This document shows positions 8,897 to 17,128 of a stretch of DNA of 64,000 nucleotides, piece after piece. The number at the start of each line of letters is the position of its first letter. Positions within the stretch are counted from its first letter, which is position 1. Origin of the DNA: CADCWK01 sp965218235. GTDB taxonomy: Bacteria; Chloroflexota; Chloroflexia; Thermomicrobiales; UBA6265. Under the pieces are notes generated by a model, which saw only the letters and a list, made by a program, of their open reading frames with translations, was not told where the DNA came from and did no database searches. The stretch covers positions 806,001-870,000 of the forward strand of contig OZ244596.1 of NCBI GenBank assembly GCA_965218235.1, in the 5' to 3' direction. Position numbers and translations under genes: made by a program.

Positions 8897-9926
8897 CCCA
8901 CGCCTGCCCGGTGGGCTTGGCCGCCACGCCCACGCCTACGTCGACCGGACGCGCCAACTCGGTGTCGTCGCGCAGGCACCCGCGCCGTCCCCCCGGTCAC
9001 TGGATGACCTTGCCCACCCGCGGCCCAACCTGCTGTCCCGGCTGCCGTTCGGCAGGATCGCCGGCTACATCCTGATGACGATCCTGGCGGCGGTCATGGC
9101 GGTACCGCTCTACTGGATGGTCTCCGGCGCCTTCAAGGAGTACGCCGAGATCCGGGCGATCCCGCCGGTCTGGGTGCCACAGGCCTGGCGTGACGCCTTC
9201 AAATCCGATTCGCTCGGCTTCGGCAACTTCACCGAGGCCTGGAACGCGGCCCCGTTCGGCCGGTTCTACCTCAACACGCTCATCATCACCGCCTGCGGCA
9301 CAGCCGGCGAGCTCTTCAACGGCTGCCTCTCCGCCTACGCGTTCGCCTTCCTCCGCTTTCCGAAGAAGAACCTGATCTTCGTGCTGCTGCTCGTCGCTCT
9401 GATGATCCCCGGCGAGGTCACGACCCTGCCGAACTATGTCTTCATCGGCAGCACCCTGCGCGACATCTCCAGCAGGCTCCTCGGCGTCGAGATCAGCGGC
9501 ATCAACACCTACTGGGGGATCTTCCTGCCGGCCGTCTCGACGGCCTACGGGACGTTCCTGCTTCGCCAGGCGTTCCTCGGCCTGCCCCGCGAGGTCCTGG
9601 AGGCGGCCCGGCTCGAAGGGGCCGGCCACCTCCGGTTGCTCTGGGACATGGTGATCCCGATGAGCAAGCCGATCTTGGTCACCTACGCCCTGATCTCGGC
9701 GGTCGGCCACTGGAACGCCTACCTCTGGCCGCTGGTCGTGACCCGGTCGGTCGAGATGCGGCCATTGACGGTCGGCATCCGTTCGCTGTTCGACACCGAG
9801 GGCAACACCAACTACGGCGTCGTGATGGCGGGTACGTGCTTCGTCGTCCTGCCGCTGATCCTGATCTTCCTCTGGGCCCAGCGGTTCATCATCGACGGCA
9901 TCGCGGCCGGCGCCACCAAGGGGTGA
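8889..9926 (+). CDS. Carbohydrate-type ABC transporter permease (MalG/UgpE-like)
   Basis: 345 aa second permease of the importer. The N-terminal 65 residues are Pro/Arg-rich and predicted cytoplasmic, longer than usual. The first membrane segment is IAGYILMTILAAVMAVPLYW, and the EAA loop reads EAARLEGAGHLRLLWDMVIP, near residue 238. The gene overlaps the upstream permease gene by 8 bp. It is followed, after 263 bp containing a stem-loop, by two solute-binding protein genes on the same strand. It works with the preceding permease, an ATPase encoded elsewhere (or the orphan PotA-like ATPase at 25.6 kb, which is only a possibility) and the binding proteins. Confidence 0.92.
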   Translation: MPSPRLPGGLGRHAHAYVDRTRQLGVVAQAPAPSPRSLDDLAHPRPNLLSRLPFGRIAGYILMTILAAVMAVPLYWMVSGAFKEYAEIRAIPPVWVPQAWRDAFKSDSLGFGNFTEAWNAAPFGRFYLNTLIITACGTAGELFNGCLSAYAFAFLRFPKKNLIFVLLLVALMIPGEVTTLPNYVFIGSTLRDISSRLLGVEISGINTYWGIFLPAVSTAYGTFLLRQAFLGLPREVLEAARLEGAGHLRLLWDMVIPMSKPILVTYALISAVGHWNAYLWPLVVTRSVEMRPLTVGIRSLFDTEGNTNYGVVMAGTCFVVLPLILIFLWAQRFIIDGIAAGATKG

Positions 9927-9985
9927 TCATGCACCAGGTCCACGCGAGATCGCCCAATGCGCGGGATCGACTCGGGGATCGGTGT

Positions 9986-10013
9986 CGAGATGGTCCGCTC
10001 GGGGACCATCTCG
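9986..10013 (+). other. Stem-loop between permease and binding-protein genes
   Basis: An 11-bp perfect stem (CGAGATGGTCC at 9986-9996 with GGACCATCTCG at 10003-10013) and a 6-base loop. There is no T-run, so it is more likely an mRNA processing or stability element than an intrinsic terminator. Such hairpins often protect or separate highly expressed binding-protein messages from permease messages; that role is inferred. Confidence 0.4.
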
Positions 10014-10189
10014 CGGCAATGTCGGGGCCTGATCCCGGCCGGCGGGCCAATGGCCACATCGTTCACGCAACCTCTCGACGCTGTTAACCGCTCCCTAACA
10101 CAGCTGAGCGCCCGTTGCGTCATGATCACCTCGTTCTCCGTTCAATCGCCACCGAATCGCTCTGGCCCCCTAGATAGAGGAGAGACTCG

Positions 10190-11587
10190 ATGTCCATCTC
10201 GCGACGCACGATCATCAAGGGTGCCGCCGGCACCGCCGCCGCCGGCGCCATCGCCGTTGGCAGCAAGCACAGCACGGTGTTCGCCGCCCCGAACGTGATC
10301 CGCCAGGCCGGTTCCAACGCGACGGTCAACTTCTGGTATGGCTACACCGGCAACCTCGCTGATCAGGTCCAGGCGCTGATCGACGAGTTCAACGGCCAGA
10401 ACAACGGCGTTCAGGTCGCCGGCACCCCACAGGCCTCCTACGAGGAGACGGCCCAGAACCTGACGCTGGCCCTCCAGGACGGCAGCAACCCCGACATTGC
10501 GATTCTGTCCGATGTCTGGTGGTTCCGCTTCTACCTCGCTCAGGCCCTGTTGCCGCTCAACGACCTGATCAGCTCGACCGGCTTCAACGTGGACGACGTC
10601 GTCGACTCCTTCCGGTACGAAGGCGTCCGCAAGGACACGCAATACTGGCTGCCGTTCGCCCGCTCGACTCCGCTGGTCTACTACAACTCCGACATGTTCA
10701 GCGCCGCCGGCGTGACCGAGTTCCCGACGACCTGGAGCGCGTTCGAGGAGATCGCCCCGAGCCTGGTCGATGAGTCTGCGCAGGTCGGCGCCATCGCTCT
10801 TGGCCCGGCCGCCGACTACCTCGCCTGGCCGTTCCAGGGCATCGCCTGGGCCTACGGCGGCGGCTACAGCGACTCGGACTTCACGATCACCATCAACCAG
10901 GAGGGAACGGTCAACGCCGGGGGTCTCTTCCTGCGCGGCATCCAGAACGGCTGGGCCTACACGGCCGAGGTCGTCAACGATGAGATCGCGAACGGCTACG
11001 CCGCGATGGTCCTCTCCTCCACGGGCTCGCTGGCCGGGATCACGACCGCGGCCACGGCCAACGGCGTCAACTTCAAGACCGCCTTCCTGCCGGGCGAGGT
11101 CGAGGGCGCTGGCCCGCACTGCTCGACCGGTGGCGCTGGCTTCGGCATCATGAACAACATCAGCGCCGAACAGCAGGCTGCCGCCTTCTCGTTCGTCCAG
11201 TTCTGCTCGTCGTACGACAAGGCGATCCAGTGGTCGCAGAACACCGGCTACATGCCCATCCTGCAGTCCGCGATCGCCGGTCCCGAGATGGCGGAGTTCT
11301 TCGGCGCCAACCCGAACTTCAAGACCGCCGTCGACCAGCTTCCGCAGACCAAGCCACAGGACGCCGCCCGCGCCTTCATCCCCGGCGGTGACCAGATCAT
11401 CGGCCAGGGCATCTCCGAGATCGTCGTCAACCAGACCGACCCGCAGAAGGCCTTCGACGCCGTCGCCGCCACGCTGACGACCGAGGCCGCCCCGGTCATC
11501 GAGCAGGTCATCGCGCTCGAAGGCGACCTGACGTCCGGCGCCGCCACCCCGCCGGCCGGTACCCCGGCCGCGACCCCGGCGTCTTAA
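10190..11587 (+). CDS. ABC transporter substrate-binding protein, family 1 (Tat-exported)
   Basis: 465 aa extracellular carbohydrate/glycerol-phosphate-type binding protein. The N-terminus MSISRRTIIKGAAGTAAAGA is a twin-arginine signal; there is no lipobox Cys at the cleavage region (VFAAPNVIRQ). The mature part starts NFWYGYTGNLADQVQALIDEFN, a typical family-1 fold start, and has VYYNSDMFSAAG in the middle. The tail is an Ala/Thr/Pro repeat common in Thermomicrobia secreted proteins, perhaps a wall linker. ATG 10190 has AGAGGAG. It is followed by a strong hairpin and then a clear paralogue, giving two binding proteins for one permease pair. Confidence 0.92.
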   Translation: MSISRRTIIKGAAGTAAAGAIAVGSKHSTVFAAPNVIRQAGSNATVNFWYGYTGNLADQVQALIDEFNGQNNGVQVAGTPQASYEETAQNLTLALQDGSNPDIAILSDVWWFRFYLAQALLPLNDLISSTGFNVDDVVDSFRYEGVRKDTQYWLPFARSTPLVYYNSDMFSAAGVTEFPTTWSAFEEIAPSLVDESAQVGAIALGPAADYLAWPFQGIAWAYGGGYSDSDFTITINQEGTVNAGGLFLRGIQNGWAYTAEVVNDEIANGYAAMVLSSTGSLAGITTAATANGVNFKTAFLPGEVEGAGPHCSTGGAGFGIMNNISAEQQAAAFSFVQFCSSYDKAIQWSQNTGYMPILQSAIAGPEMAEFFGANPNFKTAVDQLPQTKPQDAARAFIPGGDQIIGQGISEIVVNQTDPQKAFDAVAATLTTEAAPVIEQVIALEGDLTSGAATPPAGTPAATPAS

Positions 11588-11600
11588 TCGGCCCGCCGGC

Positions 11601-11633
11601 GGGCCGCCACCACCCGGTGGGTGGTGGCGGCCC
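11601..11633 (+). terminator. Strong hairpin terminator/attenuator between paralogous binding-protein genes
   Basis: A perfect 15-bp GC-rich stem (arms 11601-11615 and 11619-11633) with a 3-base loop starts 13 bp after the stop codon of the first binding-protein gene, followed by GTTGCGTTTTC. It should terminate or strongly reduce transcription into the second binding-protein gene, giving the first a higher level. Confidence 0.75.
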
Positions 11634-11685
11634 GTTGCGTTTTCAGATTCGCGCCTCGACCGATCCCACCGAACGGAGATCTCCC

Positions 11686-13065
11686 ATGCCGGTCCGTTCC
11701 CCCTACTCTCGCCGGCAGGTCCTGCGGGGCTCGCTCGGCGCCGCCCTGGGCACGGCCGCCCTTACCGCCCGACCGACCGACGCCGCGCCGAACCTGATCC
11801 GGCAGACCGGTTCCAGCACGGATGTCTCCTTCTGGCATGGCTTCACCGGTGCTCGCGGCGAGACTCTCCAGCAGCTGGTCGACCAGTACAACGCCCTTGA
11901 GACTGGCGTCCAGGTGACGGCGCTGCCGTACGGCTCCTATGAGGAGGTCGCCGAGAACCTCGTCCGCTCTCTTGGCGACGGCACCGCGCCGGATCTCGTC
12001 GTGATGAGCGAGGCGCTGTGGTTCCGGTTCTACCTCGCCCAGGCGATCCTGCCGCTGGACGACCTGATCGCCTCATCCGGGTTCGATCTGGGAGACGTCA
12101 TCCCGGCCTTCACCGCCGAGGGACAGCGGGCCGGCTCGACGTGGTGGCTGCCGTTCTCCCGGAGCACCCCGCTCGTCTACTACAACCGGGACATGTTCCG
12201 CGCTGCCGGGCTCGACGCGTTCCCGGCGTCGTGGTCGGAGTTCGCCGAGATCGCGCCGAGCCTGACGGACACCGGCGCGCAGGTCTACGGTATCGCTCAG
12301 TCGACGATCGCCAACCTCGTCGCGTGGGCCTTCCAGGGCGTGACGTGGGCGTTCCGTGGCGCCTACAGCGACAGCTCGGTCAACATTGAGATCGACCAGT
12401 CCGGAGCCGTGGCGGCTGGGAACTACTACCTCCGCTCGATCGAGGAGGGCTGGGGCTATGCCTCGCAGCAGGGCAACCAGGACCTCGGCAACGGCTTCGC
12501 CGCCGTGACGATCGCCAGCACCGGCGTCCTGAACGACACGACGGCCCTCGCCCAGGCGACCGGCTTCGAGCTTGGCACGGCCTTCCTGCCCAGCGCCGAG
12601 CCGGGCGGCCCGACGGCGGTCCCGACTGGCGGCTCCGGGTTCTTCATCGTCGGCAGCGCCCCGGCCGAGCGCCAAGCGGCCGCGTTCAAGTTCCTGACGT
12701 GGTGCATGGCCGCCGAGCAGACGACCTTCTGGGCCCAGAATACCGGCTACATGCCCGTCCGGACGTCAGCGATCGAGAGCCAGACGATGCAGGGATTCTT
12801 CGCGACCGACCCGAACTTCAAGACCGCCGTCGACCAGCTCCCGGTCGCTCGGGCGTCGGACACGGCCCGGACGTGGGTGCCGGGCGGCGACGCGATCATC
12901 GCCGACGGCGTGACCCGCATCCTGGTCGAGAACGTCGACCCACAGGAGGCGTTCAGCGACGTCGCCGCCATGCTCGAGATCGAGGCCCAGCCGGTCCGGG
13001 ACCAGATCGTCGTGCTGGAGGGCAGCCTCGGCACCCCGGCCGCCACGCCGGTTGCGGCCGGTTGA
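11686..13065 (+). CDS. ABC transporter substrate-binding protein, family 1, paralogue 2
   Basis: 459 aa from ATG 11686 (GGAG 6 bases upstream); the open frame reaches back to 11617 but those codons cover non-coding DNA beside the terminator. It has a twin-arginine-like signal (YSRRQVLRGSLGAALG) and a mature start SFWHGFTGARGETLQQLVDQYN. It is colinear with the preceding protein throughout, sharing WFRFYLAQA, RSTPLVYYN and DPNFKTAVDQLP, so the pair arose by tandem duplication. It lacks a lipobox and ends in the same Ala/Thr/Pro tail. Divergence at several positions likely to line the ligand cleft suggests a second substrate; this is inference. Confidence 0.9.
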   Translation: MPVRSPYSRRQVLRGSLGAALGTAALTARPTDAAPNLIRQTGSSTDVSFWHGFTGARGETLQQLVDQYNALETGVQVTALPYGSYEEVAENLVRSLGDGTAPDLVVMSEALWFRFYLAQAILPLDDLIASSGFDLGDVIPAFTAEGQRAGSTWWLPFSRSTPLVYYNRDMFRAAGLDAFPASWSEFAEIAPSLTDTGAQVYGIAQSTIANLVAWAFQGVTWAFRGAYSDSSVNIEIDQSGAVAAGNYYLRSIEEGWGYASQQGNQDLGNGFAAVTIASTGVLNDTTALAQATGFELGTAFLPSAEPGGPTAVPTGGSGFFIVGSAPAERQAAAFKFLTWCMAAEQTTFWAQNTGYMPVRTSAIESQTMQGFFATDPNFKTAVDQLPVARASDTARTWVPGGDAIIADGVTRILVENVDPQEAFSDVAAMLEIEAQPVRDQIVVLEGSLGTPAATPVAAG

Positions 13066-13333
13066 CCTTCGGTATGCTTCTGCCCGCCCTCAGAGACGAG
13101 GGCGCAGCAGTTCCGGCCGCCCCGCCTCGCACTGGCCGCCTCACAGTCCTCGTCCGGAGCGGCCCGCGCACTGACGTCTCCTGTCCTGGCCCTTGCCGCT
13201 CACCCAATGCGCCGATCCGCGATAATGCCAATGTGCCTCAGGCAGATCGGGGTCTTGTCGCGATCAGGCAACGGGGGCGACCGACGGATGATTCAAGTGT
13301 CCATCCGCGACATCGGACGTCCAGGGGAGACTC

Positions 13334-13867
13334 ATGACGACTCATCCGCTGATTGATCAGTATCGCTTTACCCGGAGTGAGTTCCGTCGCTCGCTGGTCG
13401 GCGTCAATGATGACGACGCCCGTCGCCGCTTCAGTTCGATCAACTCCATCTCCTGGATGATCTGCCACATGGCCGCCCACGAGCGCAGCTTCTGGCTGGT
13501 GCGTGCGCAGGGAATCGAGCGAGTTGCCCCCGAGCTAGAGGAATGGGGCGCGAACGGAAAGCCGGCGACCACGCCACCGCTGACGGCCGCGTGGGAGGCA
13601 TGGGATGCCGTCATTGCCGCCGTCGACCCGTACTTCGACACGCTCAGCGCCGAGCGAGTCGGCGAGCACCTGGTCGTAGCGGGTCGCCCCTACCCGGAAT
13701 CCATCGGGACGATGCTGCTGCGGGGGATCTATCACTATTGGTTCCACACTGGAGAGGCGTCCGCCGTCCGCCAGCTTCTCGGACACACTGGATTGCCTGA
13801 CTTCGTCGGGGCGATCGGTCGAGATGCTCCCTATCGCCCGGAACCGGGTACCGATTCCGCGAGCTGA
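13334..13867 (+). CDS. DinB-superfamily metal-dependent protein
   Basis: 177 aa, one four-helix-bundle domain of the DinB/DUF664 type. The metal-ligand histidines expected in the family are visible: CHMAAHERSFW (near 44-54) and the C-terminal YHYWFHTGEAS (near 136-146). Members include bacillithiol and mycothiol transferases and many uncharacterised damage-inducible proteins; the exact reaction is unknown. ATG 13334 has GGGGAG at 5 bases. It stands alone after the ABC operon, and a decayed IS element begins 32 bp downstream of its stop. Confidence 0.75.
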   Translation: MTTHPLIDQYRFTRSEFRRSLVGVNDDDARRRFSSINSISWMICHMAAHERSFWLVRAQGIERVAPELEEWGANGKPATTPPLTAAWEAWDAVIAAVDPYFDTLSAERVGEHLVVAGRPYPESIGTMLLRGIYHYWFHTGEASAVRQLLGHTGLPDFVGAIGRDAPYRPEPGTDSAS

Positions 13868-13959
13868 GCCCAGGGCGGCCGGCATAGTCCGCTGACCTTA
13901 GAGGGTGTTTACAAAGGGGAGTACGCTGGAGCGGACGTCCCCCGTCTGAAGGTGCCCTA

Positions 13960-14785
13960 GGTCCCGCAAAGCCTCCCCTTCCGACCTCACCGATCCCCAG
14001 TGCGCCGTGCTCGCTCCCCACATCCCGCTGGCCAAACCCGGCGGCCGGCCCCGCCGTCACCCCGAGCGCGAGCTGGTCAACGGCATTCGCTACCTGGTGC
14101 GGGCGGGGCGGCCCGTGGCGCGACCTGCCCGAGGGCTTCCCACCGTGGGAGACGGTCTATGCCTCCTTCCGGCAGTGGCAACGAGATGGGACCTGGGAGC
14201 GCCTGCATGGCACGCTGCGCCAGCAGGTCCGGGTTCAGGCCGGACGGGACCCCGGGCCGCGTGCCGCCATCCTGGACAGCCAGAGCGCGAAGATCACGGA
14301 AAAGGGGGGCCTCATGGCTATGACGGCGGCAAGAAGGTAAACGGGCGCAAGCGCCATCTGCTGGTCGATACGATGGGATTGGTGCTGCGCGTGCTGGTCC
14401 ATCCAGCCAACCTACAGGATCGCGACGAGGGACAACTGCTCCTGGCGGAGGGAATCGAACGGTTTCCGCGCCTGGCCCACCTGTGGGCTGACGGCACCTA
14501 TCAGGGCCCGTTCGCCGAGTGGGTGACCGAGACGCTGGGGCGGTCCGTCACCCTCGTGCGCAAGCGCCGGCGCTGGGTCCGGGTCGCCGGGGGCAGGAGC
14601 CGCCGCCGTATCCGGTCAGGTTCCAACTCTTGCCACAGCGCTGGGTGGTGGAGCGGACGTTCGGCTGGCTGAGCCGGCATCGACGGTTGAGCAAGGACTA
14701 TGAAGCGCTACCCGACGTGGAGACGGCCTGAATCCAGATCGCGCTGATCGGCATCATGGTCAACCGCCTGGTGCGTACGAACGCT
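13960..14785 (+). pseudogene. IS5-family transposase, frameshifted
   Basis: Pieces of one transposase are readable in different frames: SRKASPSDLTDPQCAVLAPH through LVRAG; then RPWRDLPEGFPPWETVYASF to ILDSQSAKITEKGG; then HGYDGGKKVNGRKRHLLVDT through VTLVRKRRRW; then PYPVRFQLLPQRWVVERTFG to DVETA, and after an in-frame TGA at 14729-14731, QIALIGIMVNRLV. This requires at least three frameshifts (near 14108, 14320 and 14600) plus a nonsense codon. The first catalytic Asp (ILDSQS), second Asp region (ADGTY) and final Glu (VVERTFGW) are all still present, so the loss is by indels, not active-site change. Confidence 0.85.
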
Positions 14786-14834
14786 TCCTACAGCGGTTTG
14801 CAGATGGGTTGCCTGACCAGGATCAAGGCGGTTG

Positions 14835-14935
14835 CTCCCCTCTCCGGGCATCTGCGGAGCCGAAGCCGATTCAGCGGCTGAGCAAGCAGGTGAGCCGGGG
14901 AGGGGCTGGGGGAGGGGTCTGCTCCGCCACCACGC
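14835..14935 (+). repeat. GC-hairpin repeat, copy A
   Basis: Member of a dispersed repeat with the plan CCCCTCTCCGGGC - variable core - GCCGGGGAGGGG - CTGGGGGAGGGG - TCTGCTCCGCCACC. The first and third blocks pair to form a long hairpin. Here the core contains a second, smaller inverted repeat (GCCGAAGC / GCGGCTGAGC). This copy lies inside the right end of the IS5-family element. Other copies: 39037-39102, 53048-53104, 53161-53240, 59366-59464 and 59618-59696. Confidence 0.75.
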
Positions 14936-14966
14936 AACCCCACTGAATACCGCTCTAAGTCACCCT

Positions 14967-15962
14967 CTAGTCGTCCCCGCCTTGCGGTGGGGGTGGCGGT
15001 GAGGCCTCCGAGCAGGCCGTGTTGCAGCACTCATTGGAGGTGCAGTTCGTCTCGCAGGTCGATTGGGAGACGCACATGCTCGTCCAGCACGAGGCACAGT
15101 CGCTGCCAGCCAGGCCCCCAGCGGCGAAGGTGATGCATTCTCCCGTCGTCACCGAGGCACAGGTCGACGAGCAGTCACAGGAGTTTCCACCGGACACCGC
15201 GACGCCCTGACAGGTATATGTCCCGTTTGGATATTGCCCGCTGTAGCACGGGCCCCAGTCGTTCGAGCAGGTCCCGGCGTAGTTGTCGTTTCCTTGGTCA
15301 CACGGGTTGCAAGCGCCGCCCGCTCCCTGGGCACACTGGCCCACCGAGATCGTCCCAATCTGCGTCCCGACCGGGTAGACGGAGTTGATGCCATTCGTGA
15401 TCGTGCACATTAGGGTCGTGTCAGGACAGTTAAGCGAACCACGCGCCGGTATAGCGACTTTGCGGAGGGCGCCAGCGGTGAGACCCACGACTGGCGTCGC
15501 TGCGGGCGTGCCAGTCGAGCCGCTCGACGCGCCAGTAAGACCTGGGAACGGTTCGGGGTCGGCGGCGGATTGGCACCGGAACGCGGCGCTCTCCATCGCT
15601 ATCGTCGCCACTTCGCGCCGGGCGCCGTAGGTGGCGACGTGGGTCCGCTTGTGGTCGTCGTCCCAGTCACGCTGCTCGACCGTGATCTGCCCGATCTCGT
15701 CCTCATGCTCGAGCATGTACGACTGGACCTTGGCCGTCAGATCGGCGCACGAGCCGGCGTGGGATTGCGCCAGTGCCGCCATGGCCTCGTACAGCTCGAC
15801 CGACCGCTCCTCAGAGTCAGTGGTCTGGGCGGCGGCGAAGCGAACGCCACCCGCGCCACCGAGCCCAACGGCCGCGGCTCCCGCCATTCCCCCGAGCATC
15901 CCACGCCGGGTCAGCCGGACCGCGACCGCGCGTGTCAACCGATCGAACCGCGTGCTGTCCAT
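14967..15962 (-). CDS. Tat-exported Cys-rich protein, probably 3'-truncated by IS
   Basis: 331 aa from ATG 15962 (frame open to 16052). Twin-arginine signal RLTRRGMLGGMAGAAAVG; after it comes a helical segment (residues about 50-150), a Ser/Thr/Pro linker with the TPAATPV signature, then a Cys-rich C-terminal half. Within that half the pattern VGQC-x6-AC-x-PC-x10-C-x6-C recurs in the Tat protein at 18740-19576. The tail CETNCTSNECCNTACSEAS resembles disulfide-knot secreted domains. No function is known to me. The TAG stop (14967-14969) overlaps the terminal repeat of the adjacent IS, so the native C-terminus may have been longer than PPPPPQGGDD. Confidence 0.7.
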   Translation of the reverse strand: MDSTRFDRLTRAVAVRLTRRGMLGGMAGAAAVGLGGAGGVRFAAAQTTDSEERSVELYEAMAALAQSHAGSCADLTAKVQSYMLEHEDEIGQITVEQRDWDDDHKRTHVATYGARREVATIAMESAAFRCQSAADPEPFPGLTGASSGSTGTPAATPVVGLTAGALRKVAIPARGSLNCPDTTLMCTITNGINSVYPVGTQIGTISVGQCAQGAGGACNPCDQGNDNYAGTCSNDWGPCYSGQYPNGTYTCQGVAVSGGNSCDCSSTCASVTTGECITFAAGGLAGSDCASCWTSMCVSQSTCETNCTSNECCNTACSEASPPPPPQGGDD

Positions 15963-16375
15963 ACTGGCCTGCTCCCGTGAAGGTGCAACGTCGCTACTGG
16001 CCCGTCCAGTCACCAGCCGACGCCGACCGGATTCATCGAAGGACGGTGGCATTCGTCCCGTTGGCTACAGCATAGCCGTCGCTGCGGGGATTGCAATAGA
16101 TTCAATAAAACACGTTGGTTGCGATCATGTGACTACGCGGAGCAGACCGCGGCGCCGAGAACGGCAGGGTCGGTTAGCGCTCGTCACGCGAGGTGGCCTA
16201 CCTCCCGCCAGCACGGAGACTGATCGCAAGGTTCAACTCTTGACGGCGCTAAACACGAAGCCTTAACCGCTCTCCAATTAATCTTTAGCTCACGCCGCCA
16301 AAAACTTTTCCACACTGCCCCAGATGCGCCTCAAGCGGAATGTCGCGTCATGCCCCGATCAGCCAAGGAGCCCAT
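15963..16375. other. 413-bp non-coding leader region
   Basis: No convincing gene. The stretch is AT-richer than the flanks between about 16080 and 16320, as expected for promoters of the leftward Cys-rich gene. A run CCAATTAATCTTTAGC lies at 16275-16290. Apart from the candidate promoter listed separately, I see nothing recognisable. Confidence 0.5.
16069..16096 (-). promoter_or_regulatory. Candidate promoter of Cys-rich Tat gene
   Basis: On the minus strand TTGCAA (16096-16091) and TATGCT (16074-16069) are separated by 16 bp, each matching the housekeeping consensus at four of six positions, about 107 nt before ATG 15962. It is only a pattern match in an AT-rich leader. Confidence 0.3.
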
Positions 16376-16999
16376 TCAGCATGTCCGGAATCCTCTCTCC
16401 CCGTCCACCACCGGCCGGTCCAGCATCGATCCGACCCGCTCCAGCCAGGCGTCGACCGGCTCCGCTCCGTCGTAGGCGACCGCCCACTCGCCCGGCCGGG
16501 GCGGCTCGAAGCGGTCCCGGACCATGTCGAAGGTCTCCTGGTCGACCGAGGGTCGAATGGGGTTGAGGCGGTTGGCCTGCTGCCGGATGAGGTTGGCCGC
16601 CAGCGGCGTCGTGACATGGACGACCAGCACCCGCTGCCCGGATTCCCGAGCGAGGCGGCGGAGTTTCTCCCGCTGGACCCAGCGAAAGTTGACGCCGTCG
16701 TAGATCACCCGCCGCCCAGCCACCAGCTCCGTCCGGACCAGCGCCTCCGCCCGGCGGTAGGCCGCGAACCAGAGCCGGTCCGGAATCGGTCCGGCCTCTG
16801 GGTCCTCCCGGCCCTCGACCAGCCGGTCGACTTCGATCAGCGTCGCGCCCAGCCTGGTTGCGAGCGCTCGGGCCAGCGTCGACTTCCCGGCGAACGGCAG
16901 CCCCGACATCGCCACGATCGCCGGCCCGTCCGACGCGATCGCCACGTTGCATCGAACGTCGCCCGACGGCGATCCGGAGGAGCATGCAGGATTGGCCAT
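16376..16999 (-). CDS. AAA/P-loop kinase (zeta-toxin-like predicted kinase)
   Basis: 207 aa from ATG 16999. Walker A is GLPFAGKST near residue 36, followed by LARALATRLGATLIEVDRLVEG and later VIYDGVNFRWVQREKLRRLA, where YDG(V)N is the usual acceptor-side motif in small-molecule kinases of this group (DUF, Zeta_toxin and chloramphenicol phosphotransferase-like P-loop kinases). C-terminal RPSVDQETFDMVRDRFEPPRPGE matches the lid region seen in many uncharacterised members. Substrate unknown. It is divergent from the S10 peptidase gene across 129 bp. It could equally be a toxin-type kinase, but no antitoxin ORF is beside it. Confidence 0.7.
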   Translation of the reverse strand: MANPACSSGSPSGDVRCNVAIASDGPAIVAMSGLPFAGKSTLARALATRLGATLIEVDRLVEGREDPEAGPIPDRLWFAAYRRAEALVRTELVAGRRVIYDGVNFRWVQREKLRRLARESGQRVLVVHVTTPLAANLIRQQANRLNPIRPSVDQETFDMVRDRFEPPRPGEWAVAYDGAEPVDAWLERVGSMLDRPVVDGERGFRTC

Positions 17000-17128
17000 G
17001 GCGAACCTCAGGGAGAGCGTGTTCAGGACAGCGGCGGAGTGCGGTACCATCGCGGGCACTATCGACTGACCGCCACCGCCGTCCGGAGACGCGAACCGGC
17101 CCGGACGACGGCACGAGGGAGAACCGAC

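Larger units (their letters stand above)
13899..14969 (+). mobile_element. Decayed IS5-family insertion sequence
   Basis: The ends are TAGAGGGTG (13899-13907) and its inverse CACCCTCTA (14961-14969); reading the outer TA as target duplication leaves GAGGGTG as the terminal repeat core. The interior encodes a broken DDE transposase (13960-14785) and, beyond it, a GC-rich hairpin repeat (14835-14935) of a family found elsewhere in the window, so another element seems to have landed inside the IS. The right end abuts the 3' end of the Cys-rich Tat protein gene, and the stop codon of that gene lies within the IS end. Confidence 0.75.

Noticed and set aside
10142..11119. 325-codon minus-strand ORF over the first binding-protein gene
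   Set aside because: Arg/Val/Gly-rich antisense of a clear Tat-exported binding protein; no domain is recognised.
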